Below, piece by piece: positions 46,201 through 58,200 of a stretch of 64,000 nt of DNA. Below the pieces are notes generated by a model. It saw only the letters and a list, made by a program, of their open reading frames with translations. It was not told the origin of the DNA and did no database searches. Every line of letters starts with the position of its first letter. The first letter of the stretch is position 1. The translations under genes and the position numbers were made by a program. This DNA is from Nymphaea colorata (Eukaryota; Streptophyta; Magnoliopsida; Nymphaeales; Nymphaeaceae), in the NCBI RefSeq assembly GCF_008831285.2, contig NC_045141.1:1428001-1492000 (forward strand), written 5' to 3'.

Positions 46201-49200
46201 TTTTTTAAATCTTAAAAAAATTTATCATTTTTTCCCCGAGAGAAATAAGCTTGCTGTATTCCACTTGAGAAGAACTTTGCCCTTTAAAACCTGAAAATAT
46301 TATTTGTGACTGTAACTTAAAAATAAAATAGGAAAAATTAAGAAACCATAAAGATATAGATGAATGACGACTTAGACTCATAATCGACAACTAACAATCA
46401 TGATAGATTAATATTTATAGCTATTGGCTTCTGTCTAATAAAACCAAGGGTAACAAGCATAACACAAAATGAAATAGCAAAGACACCAAACTGTTGAGGA
46501 TGAGTTAAAAAAAAGGTAAATTGCATAACAAAGCAACTCAACGCATAATGTAATTGACAACTGATACTTATACCAAGTGTGGTAGATGGACCATAGTCGC
46601 AAATACCATCGTTGGGTTTTAAACGGCATGGTTTTTCTTAGGTATAATGCCACAGGGTTGCTTTTCTTGGGAAAATCTCAGGAAGATCTTGGTAAGCTTT
46701 AAAAAAGTTAAAAAATCCTAAAAATAAAATAAGAAAATGCAAAATAAATAACTACTAACTAAAAAATGCAAAAAATGAAAAAGAAAGCAGATAAAATGAA
46801 AAAAATGTGACAAACTCATTTTTTTTGTTTCGGCATCTTTTCCAAAAAGAGACATGTTATTCTTGTTTTTTCTGGCTGACTTGTTTTTAACGTGCTTTTA
46901 AAAACAAATGCATTTTCTGTGACTATGAGATGGACCATCAAAATCAAAGTTATAAATTATAATCATACCTAAGGCTTGCACAAGTTTTTAATTTCAGTAG
47001 TTTCAAGCCTTCAAGGATATGTAGCAGAGGCTCTTGAAGAAAGTTGCAGCATCTGAGTTGGCATGAGTTCGTTGAATGTGTGAGTGTGGTAATAGGTTAT
47101 TAGCTGTTAGTACTTAACATATATAAGGTCCATTGACTCCTGGAATGGGTGAGAATCGATAAATTGCCACGTATTTACCAAAGCTCTCTGATTTGCCCCT
47201 GCCTGCACCCCCCCACCCTCCTTGCATTCCCACCTTCCTTTGCTCCCCTCTTCTCTGCTTCCCCTTCCTCACTCACAGATACTTGTTCCCTCTCTTCCTT
47301 GTCCCACCTCTGTCGCTCATAGATATCCTTCTCTCTCTTCTTGCATCAACCTCATGGTTTTTTGTTTTTGTTCTGTCAGCCATGGAAAAGACATGAATAA
47401 GGGAGAAGCTGGTGGACTAGCCCTCGTTGCAAGAAAAAGGACTGCTGTAGCAGCCTCTCCTTGAAATTAGAAAATGGATTATGGGAACAATCACTCGATG
47501 TGGGGCTGCTCTGGCAACACATGTATTACTCCAAAATAAGTCAACCAAACATGAAGTAATAACTACATTGTGTTTACTCATGTGATGGTAAAAAAACCAG
47601 ACAATTAAGCTGCTGCTGCTCTCTATAGTTGCATATTTGAACATAATTGAGTAAAGCGTATCAATATATCATTGAAAAACAATTTAATGAAAAACAGACA
47701 TTAAAATCAATATATTCAAAACATTTACAACTATCTATTAGTTGACAAACCCAACATGTATGTATATATTATCTAAAGGTAAAGTCCAAAGTTAAAGAGC
47801 CCAATGCTCTAGAAATTGACTATACAGAGAATCAGACCTGAAGTTAAGCCTAATATGCTTTAGCTTTTCATTGCAATATGTAAAAATAAATGGATCCGTA
47901 ATTTTAAATTTTTATATTCTAATAAGTTAGAATATTTACATAAAGGAAATTAATTTAATTAATAGTTAGTAACCAATCACCAATCATCTTGATCATTATA
48001 AAATACGAAGTCTATCACTGATTGTGCTTAGTCAAATGAGTTTCAAGCAGAGTTCAATGAGTTTTAACTGAGCCAAACCGAGTTTCGGCCGAGTCGAACT
48101 GAGTCAACTTGGTCAAGACAATCCATAAACGAGCCCCATATTGGTTTAACATGTTAGAGCTGACTCGAGCTGAGTCAGCTGGGTCAACAATATGTGGTGA
48201 GTTTTAAAACATCGACTGATTTATAATTTGACATTGATATGTATGGTTAGATTTGTGAGAAGCAACACACATAGTGTTTGATAACCAAGAGGCACATGGG
48301 CAAGATAAAAGTGGCAGGCATGATCTATTCTATATATATATATATATATATATGGAATCACAATCACACAGAAAATGGAGATGTATATTTAAACTGACTA
48401 TTCTTTTGGGACGGGGGGGGGGGACCTGACCGATTATTCACTAAGATTATTTACAAAAATCACTTCTAAAGTCACAGCATTTCTCTATGCTAGCAATTTT
48501 TCTCCCCTTATACAACACCTTGTCCTCAATGTGTGAATTCTGGAGAACGTTGTAGTAATGAGGATGGGTCCTCCCATGTTGGACCTTGGTCATTCTCTCC
48601 TTGCCATTCTGTGAAGCAACATACGTTGGGCTGCCCATTGATTCTCCTAGAGTATTTTCGAAAAATTCTTAAGGGCTGCAGAGAATTGGGCGTGCTCTCC
48701 CTTATCGGCGCGGTCATAACTTGTCCTGTGGCAGGTGGCTGTCCAGGCTTCAAGTGAGAGGCGTGGAATACAGGGTGAATGTTGGACCCTTCTGGAAGCT
48801 CCAGTTTATAGGCAACTTTGCCGACCTTCTCCAGCACCTTAAATGGGCCAACATATTTTGCTGTGAACTTGTGAATGCCTGCAGGTCTGCGTGCTATCTT
48901 ACCTGCAGGAAATTTCTTCAATTAGGCCCAGTCCCCCACTTTATATCCCTGCGGTGTTTATTATACTGGTGCCTCATTCGATTTTGAGCTGTAGCCAAAG
49001 GGCCTTGATCACGGTCAATACTTTGTCTTTGTCCCTGTTGAGCAGCTGCATCTTTACTTCACTTAGTTGTTCTCCTTGAGGGTGGAATATTCTCAAATCG
49101 GGCGGCGATCTACCATGGATTACCTCAAAGGGAGATACCCCTAGGGCTGACTGTGTAGGTGTGTTATAGGCTAACTCTGCCTAGGATAGAAATTCAGTCC

Positions 49201-52200
49201 AGTTATGAGGTTGCTGTTGCACGTAACACCTCAAATATGTTTCAAGTATGTGATTAGTGACCTCTGTTTGCCCATCCGTCTGAGGATGATAGGCTGTGCT
49301 CATGCATAGTTTGGTTCCTTGCAAAGAGAAGTAGTGTTTTCAAAACTTATTTAGAAAGAGAGGGTCACAGTCACTTTCCATGGACTTAGGCATTCCGTGC
49401 AACTTACCGACCTGGTCTTAAAAGGATTGAGCTACGTCCTTTGCTGTGTAGGGATGGGATGGTGATAAAATGTGCATACTTAGAGAGTCTATCAACCACT
49501 ATAAGTGCATACTTAGAGAGTCTATCGACCACTACAAGTATAACCGATTTTCCCTTTAGACTTTGGTAACCCTTTGATAAAGTCTAGGGAAGTATCTTTC
49601 CAAATGCTCTCAGGTGTTGGTAAGGGCTGTAACAACCCTGCAGGGCGAAGAGTTTTGTATTTCTGCCTCTGACACACTCTGTAGGCTTGCATATACTTAC
49701 AGACCTGTCTTCTCATGCCTGGCCAAAAGAAGAGGCGTCGGATTCGCCGAAATGTTCCTTTTATCCCTTGATGGCCAGCCCCTCATGCGTCATGGTATTG
49801 TTCCAATAATTCTTTTGTCATGCTGGAGCTTGGAGGAACAAAAATCCTTCCCTGGAAACTTAGCCTAGAAGTAGCCTACCACAAGTCCATGACCTGAACC
49901 GCCTACCCTAAACTCGCCTACTTGTACTTGGCACCCAAAAACACACAAGGATAGGATTTGGAACCTGTCAGTCTTTCTCTCAAGTCAGACTGATTTTGGA
50001 ACAGAATTGACCGGGTCGTAGAGTCGTTTCTAAATATAGAAAAGTCTCATGCCACGAATATCCATGTCTTAATCGAATTCTGCTCTAACTGCTGTTTCAG
50101 CTCCTTGACTTCAGCTGAGTTTCGATATAACTCTTCCAGTACTCAATATCTCAGCAACTGGTCTGATGAGAGTTTGAAGTTGGGCTGTTGGTCTGCCATC
50201 AACAAGCCCAAACTGTCGTGACAGGCTACCTGACACTAAATTATTAGCTCTTTTCTTGTAGAATATATCAAAATCGTATCCATCGAGCTTTATCCATTTT
50301 TGTTGCACTGAAGTATGGATCTTCTGCTGCATATAGTATTTTAGACTATGGTGGTCTGCAAATACATTGAACTTCCATCCAATTACGTATTGGTGCCATC
50401 TTTGGACTGCCATTACCATGCAACTAGCTCTCCTTCATAAGCTGACTTCCCTTTAAAGGTGACACCCATAGCCTTGCTGAAATATGTAACTAGATGACTC
50501 TTTAGCTTAATACAGCTCCAACTCCCATTTTGGATGTGTCAATTTCTTCCGAAGGTAAGACCAGCACAGGAGCTCAGCTAATAGCTTCCTTTGATCGTTG
50601 CAATTCTTGTTCACCTTCTTTTTCCCACACAAACTTCCCCTTTTTAAGCATTGCTGTGAGGGGTGTTTCTATGGTTCCAAAGCTTCTTGCAAACCTTTGG
50701 TAATATCCCGCCAACCCTAGGAAAGCTCTCAGCCCCTTTTCTATCTTCGGAAGCTCCCATTTTCAGGGATAGTATGGCCCAAGTATGTCACTTGACCACC
50801 ACCGAAAAGGTATTTTGGAGCCTTGGCATGTAACTGATTCTTGGCTATGTCACACGGGTACTCCTCTTAAGGAGTACCCGTACGGTACGGGTATGGGAAC
50901 GGGTATGGCCCTGGTGCGGTCAACGCAGTACCGGGTACGGTCAACGTACCCGGGATCATTTTTGTCTATTTTCGGACTCTGTCAACTTTGACCAAGTCCA
51001 AAGTTGTCCAGTTTTTGAGTTGAAAATTAAAAATCCTCCTCTCTTTTCTTGTTTCCTTTTTCACTCTAAACCTTTCTTGTACATAGTTCCTCACAACTTT
51101 TCATTTAAAATCTTCCATACAATGTTTCGAAAATCCATTCCTTCTCTATAACTTGACTCTTCGATAATAGTGTGAGCCATAACCATAGCGATGTCAATAT
51201 ATCTTAAAAGCATGACCTGTTGCTCCTTGTAATCTTGATGATGCGACGGAGAATCAAGAAAGCTAATATATTTGTATGTTAATTACTTCCATATTGTGTT
51301 TTGTGAATATGTTATTCATTTTGAAATTTTTTGACATATATATATATATATATATATATACACGTCCGCGTGTGTGTACGGCCGTACCCCCGCACTCAAA
51401 TTTTTTGGAAATGATCCGTACTCGTACCCGCACCGGTACCCATACCCGCACCCCTACCCGTACCTATGTGACATAGATTCTTGGCCAACACTTGGAGGAC
51501 AAGGTTCAAATGCTCAGCATGAATGGTTTGATTAGAGCTGTATATTAGAATGCCGTGAAAAAAAACTAGAACAAATCTTCTTACGTAGGGCTAAAAAATC
51601 TCATTCATGATTGCTTGAAAGGTTGTTGGCCCATTGGTTATGACAAACAGCATAACCACAAACTCATAATGGTTCTTCTGGGTCTGAAAAGCACTCTTAT
51701 GGATGTAACTGGCACCATTCTGATCTGGTGGTATCCTGCACGTAAATCCAGCTTCGAAAAGATTCTAGCCCCACAGAGCTTGTCTAGTAGCTCTTCAATT
51801 ACTGGAATCAGATAATGATTCCTTATCATGCACATGTTTAGAGCTCTATGCACATGTTTAGAGCTCTGTAATCCACAGAGAAATGCCAAGAGCCATCTTT
51901 CTTTTTAACCAAGAGTGCAGGTCAGGAGTATGGGCTGAGATTGGGCTGGATTATTCCCTCTTTGAGCTTCTCCTTTATCAGATTTTCTATTTCGTTTTAC
52001 TGAACATGGCTGTACCTGTAGGGCCAAGTTGACTGGTTTGGAGCTGGTTTTTAGTTCGATCTGGTGGTCAAATACGTGTGCAGGTGGAAGGCCAACAGGT
52101 TTACCAAAAACCTCATCGTGTTGTATCAAAAGTAGCTGTAACTATGCAGGTTATCTTGAAATTAATTCAGTCTCCTAAGTCTGATCAGTACATTTAGATA

Positions 52201-55200
52201 ATATCATTAAATGCAAGTTACCTTGTTTCACTAGTTTTCTGCCCTCAGCCCTGATTTTGGTGCCTGTATCAACATCGCATGCTGTTTTCCCCGTCTCGCC
52301 GGCGGAAGACTTTCATTTCATTGAAATCCCATTCCACCCTTCCAAGCTGTTTCAAGTTTCAACCACTGCATACCCAACACCAAGTCAGCCCTTCCCATTG
52401 CTATGGGATACAATTCTAGCTCGAATTCTTGCCCTTGAATTTCAACCACCTCCTTCGGGCAGCATCGTGTTCACCGCAGGAAAATTCCATCTTCAGTGAC
52501 TACCTTGAACTCTGGTTGTCCACCTGCTCATTGATACTTGGTCCTTTAAGCTTCCCTTGCACACACATGACGTGAGGCATGTGGTCCTCTGCCAATGCGT
52601 TCTGGTGCTGCCCCCTCACCTTCTTCTAGTACTCCTTCTTCTTGCGTTTCTGTATCCTCTTCTCGTTATTGTCATCCACTAAATACATGTGCAATTTTTT
52701 ATAGGTGTGCCTGGAAGACCACTTCTCCTCGCAATGGAAGCACAACCTCTTTCGGCGCCTCTCCCTGATTTGATCAGGGTTTAGCCTCTTCACCAGCACA
52801 TTGTTCCCTTCGTTAGTATTTCTAGGTGATTCCTAGTATCACTTGGAGGCACTGGGGTTTTCCGTGCTGTTTGTTTAAGGGGTCTGAGTTCTCTGATAGA
52901 AACTCCTAGTATTCGGCATTTCTACTCAGCTATGTCACATAGGTACGGGTACGAGTACCAGTACAGGTACATGTTCGGATATGGGTACAGACCATTTTCA
53001 AAACACTTGGGTGCGGGGGTACGGCAGTACACACACACACATACACACACACACATATCAAAAAATTACAAACAGAATAACATTCATAAATCATGATCCA
53101 AAATTTATAGATACTATCATACTACTAAACAAAGTATGGAAGTAATTAACATACAAAATATTTCAGCTTTCTTGATTCTCTTTAGTCGCATCATCAAGAT
53201 TAGAAGGAACAACAAGTTCTATAAGGTCCATATTAAGAGCATGCAAATCATATGCTCCTTCAAGTTCCATGTCAATGTCCTTTGGATTAACATCCCAATA
53301 CTTGGATGATCCTGAACTGCAAGTTGCAACAAAATCACAATATGATTTAACTTTAAGTTAATTTTAACTTTAAACAACTAACATAATATACATATGTATA
53401 CATATCAAAAATAAAAAAAGAAAGAAATACCTGTAATCACCTGAAGTACGTGAAAGTAAGCGTAGGTTGGAGTGGACATAAACTAAATCTTCTGCTTGCT
53501 TACTAGTTAGCTTATTTCTCTTGATGTTGTGAATTTGAGAATAAGTGCTCCTGTTTCTTTCACAACATGAAGAGGTTGTAGGTTGAGATAATAACTTCAA
53601 CGCAAGTTGTTGGAGATTTGGTGTCGTTGCTCCAAAACATAACCACCAATTAACATGATCTTCTTCATCTCTTGCCATTGCAGCTTGTAATGAATCACTT
53701 CTTCCACTAGAAAAGCTCGCAGAGTGATTATCTATTATCTTTAACCGATGAGAATTAAAAAATAGTCTTCCCAAACATATCTCCCTATTGTTTGATATTT
53801 TTGGATTTCGATTAGGAGGAACACGACCAATACCTCCTGCCAACCATGTTTGTCCATAATATTTGGGATTTAAAGAGTGTGCCATACAATGCAAAGGGTT
53901 ATTACTTCTATTCCATCTTCTTACTAAAATTTTATGCACATGATCGAAAAGCTCAGAATCATCAAGTGCAACATTCTTCTTCTCATGTCTTAAAATGATG
54001 TTTTGAATTTTTTCAATCATGTTATCCTACATATCATAAACTCTATGAAGCATGAGCCCTTCTTTATCAACTTGTCACAACATCTGCCAAATAGGCTCTG
54101 TAAACTACAGAAAATATGTAATCTTATCCCACCATTCATCATCTAAAATACATTTTTTAATTTCTTGAGCCTTCACAATGTCATCACTCCGATAAAACTT
54201 CCAATGATTGTCAGTCACCATAAGTGTTATTGCATGATTCACCTGCTTTATTCTTTTCATCATTACAATAATGGATGCAAAACGAGTCTCTGCTACCTTC
54301 AACAATTTCAAATCAGAATGCTTATTAAATATAGCAAGAGTATTGTGGTGGTTTACAACAAAATTTCTGATGTTTCTAACATCATGCTCAAGCTTTTCAA
54401 TCCTTGAACACAATTTAACAGTGTTTGTATCTTCTTTTGATGAGTTGCAAATACTTTTAAGTGTTAGATTTATATTGTGTGCCACACAAGGAGTCCATAA
54501 TATGTGACTATATTTGGGATCACTTGCCAAATTGATCCCTGCTCGTTGGCAAATTGGAGCATTATCAGTAATAGTTTGCATAACATTGTCTTCACCCACT
54601 TCTTTGGTGACTTTTATAACTAGCCCTTTTAAATACTCAACATCTTTATACTCTTCAGATGCATCAACACAATTCAAAAGATTGGCCCATTAAGCGAATA
54701 AACAATAAAATTTATTAGTGGCTGTCTTTGTATATCAGTCCACCCATTAGAAACAATGGATACTCCACATTGTGTCCACGAAAATTTCTTCTTCTATAAT
54801 AATTTTTTGATGTTTGCCTTCTCTTCTACAAGAATTACTGTTCTCAACTTCTCTGAACTCGGGGGTACATAACCAACCAAACTGCTATTAGCTAAACCTG
54901 CAACAACATCTTTCCAATAAGGACTTTTGGCTACATTAAAAGGAAGTGAACTTGCAAAAAAGAACCTTCTGATCATTCTATCAATCTCTGCCCTTCCCAT
55001 ATTTTTGAATGCTTGTGCTAATGTTTTGGTAGGTCCAATCGCCATGTTTATTTTTCTTTTCTTTGAAGCATCTTCACCTTCTTCATTAGCATAAAGAGGA
55101 ACAGATAATTCATTTGACTTGGCTGAAGATTTTTTTGTGTCAGCTGTATCTTGTTCTTTTTTCAATACTTTCATCGATTCCTTGCTAATTTTTTCGCAGG

Positions 55201-58200
55201 GACTAATTCCATGGCCTTTGATATGCAATAAATGTGCCTTGCAACACGTATAAGAGCCAATAAAATGATTGACAGAAATTGCAAGAAAAAATTATATTCC
55301 CACCACCACCAGCAGCTTTTCCTAGTTTTTTCACATAGCACGAAAGAGGTTGAGGTGAATCCATTTCTACTGCAGCAATGGTATTAACACTACTACTGCT
55401 GCTTTCCATATTTCCACTTCCGCTTGTAGGCATTGTTTCTTTTCCTTTATCAACCATTACAACTTATGTCTGAAAAGCAAAAAACTATAACTGATAACTG
55501 AAAATATATATATCAACAATTCAAGCACGTAAAAAAAAAATTAGATGATTTACCAGAAAACAGTGCAAGTACAAATGCTAAAAGAACACAAAAAATAGAT
55601 GATCTACCAAATAGATGGAAATCATGTTATTGGAAGAAAGAGCTTGCAGACCTTCGTCACTCTTGCTGATGACAAGCCACTTTGAACAATTTTCGAGTAA
55701 GAAAATTGAAAAGCGAAGAGCAACTAGGTGGAAGGAGGAAGGGGAAAACTGAAGAAGTCAATCTGACCAACCCTGGAGTAAGAAAAATGAAAACGAAGAG
55801 GAAACATAATATCTCCAAACACCATTTTCCCTTATTAACACAGCAACAACCACAAAATATACAGTCTTATGCATACACTACTTCAATATACCAAGGACGA
55901 ATTGAGAGAAAAACTGCTTACACAGTTAACCATCTTGACCTTCTTCATACAAGGATCTATATGGTGGAAAAGAAAGAAAAACACTTATTTTTCTCTCTGC
56001 ATCTATATATGCAAGCTGGTGGTGGGTGGTAAATATAGCCTCTGCCACTTTCGCTCGAGTACCAAATGGGCACGTGAGAAACTTAAGACACAGGCATGAC
56101 CATTAACCGGTCAAGAATGATTAGAAAGGAACATATGAGAAAACAAAAGAAAAAAAATGAATTGAGGAGCTCGATCTTCACAAAACAAACGAGAGATCCT
56201 TCAAATGAAACCAATCACTGCATTGGAAAACCCTAAAAACCAAGCAAGATCAGAAGAAAGAGCTTGCCGACCTTTATGTTTGCCGCTTGCCGTTTGCCGT
56301 TCGCCGGAGTGGAGAATCGCCTCTTGTCGTCGGTCTCTATCCGTGAAGACGAGGTGAAGAAGCAGAACCGTCGAGGAAAAACTTAATGGTTACGATATTT
56401 TAACGTGAAAAATGTAAACCACGTTAAAATGTAAAACGTGTTAAAAACCTAAAGTGGACAATTTTGAACTTGGTCAACTTTGACCGAGTTCGAAAATGGT
56501 CGGATTCGACCTTGGGTACGTTGATCCGGTACGGTCAACGGCGTACCCGAGACGCATCCGTACCCATACTGGTATCGTACTGGTACAGTGCGGGTACTGC
56601 TCCTTAAGAGCAATACTCGTGTTACATAGCTCCTCAGCCACCCTAGCGACTTTGAAGGCTTCCAACATCGTCCGCGGTCTTGTGGCTTGCACCTCGATTC
56701 TCAATTCCTCTTTCGACCTTCCTACAAAAGTCCTGAACCAAGGCTTCGACCGGCCGCCCACGAACCATGTTATTCAACTCCTTGAATTTGGCTTGGTATT
56801 CGATCATAGACCCACGCTGTTTTAATTTTTGATAGTTCCACATTGAAATCCAGATACGCAGATTGGCTGAATCCTATGTCACATGGGTGGCTGAATCCTA
56901 TGTCACATGGGTGCGGGTACGATACGGGTACAGACACGACAATTTTCAAATTTTTTGAATACGCAGATACGACAAATTTTATATTCTCAAAAATGATAAA
57001 ATGAAAAAAAATTAAATTAATAGTTAAAAGATGCAAAAACATATAATGAACATAAAATTGAAGAAATAAAATACAATAGTTCAACATCTCAACAATCAAC
57101 ATTATAAGTGCATAAGGAAGCATAACAAATTAACAATTAACAACTTAGAATATCTATGGTTTTCAGCTGATATAAATGTGAAACTAGCATATACGTCGTG
57201 TCATTCCAACAGGAAAAATCATACAAAGTTACAACAGGAAAAATCATACAACAGTCAACAAGAAAAATCATGCAATAGGAAATCATACAAATTCAAACGA
57301 ACACATACAGCTATACGCACTCAAAGAGAACATCCCCAAATCGGCAAATCCAAAAAAAAAACCGTCCATAGCATTGAAGAAGAGTTAAGGATCAAGATCG
57401 ACGGATTAACCATCCAATCTTCAAACAATAACATCCCCAAATCGGCAAATCCAAGAACAAAAAAAAACCCCAAATCAAGCACATGAAACCCTAAGTTTTA
57501 ATATGAAATAAAAAAACCATTTACCTGTCTGTCGCCGTCTGCCGCTGGACACTAGGGGTGGGCATCGGGCCGGGCCGGGCCGGGTACCGGGCCTGGCCAC
57601 CAAAAGTCAGGCCCGGCCCGGCCCGCCGCGAAGAGGGAGACACGGGAAGGGGGAGCCGAGCGGAGAGGGGCACGGGGGCTGCGGGGGGATGGAGGCGGAG
57701 AGGGAGAGGAGCGAGCTGCGGGCCGCAGGGGCTGCGGGGGACGGAGGCGGAGAGGGAGAGGGAGCAGAGAGGGAGAGGGGAGGGACTCAGAGAGGGAGAG
57801 GGAGAGGGAGAGGGGGAGCGGAGAGGGAGAGGGAAAAGGGAGATGGAGCAGAGAGGGTGAGGGAGGGAAACGGGAGAGGGAGAGGGAGATGGAAGGGAGA
57901 GGGAGACGAAAGGGAGAGGGAGAGGGAGATGGAAGGGAGAGGGAGCAGAGGGAGAGGGAGACGGAAGGGAGAGGGAGAGGGAGCAGAGGGAGAGGGAGCA
58001 GAGGGAGAGGGAGCAGAGAGGGAGAGGGAGACGGAAGGGAGAGGGAGAGGGAGACGGAAGGGAGAAGGAGAGGGAGCAGAGAGAGAGGGAGACAGAAGGG
58101 AGAGGGAGCAGAGGGAGAGGGAGATGGAAGGGATAGGGAGAGGGAGTAGAGGGAGAGGGAGATGGAAGGGATAGGGAGAGGGAGAGGGAGACGGAAGGGA

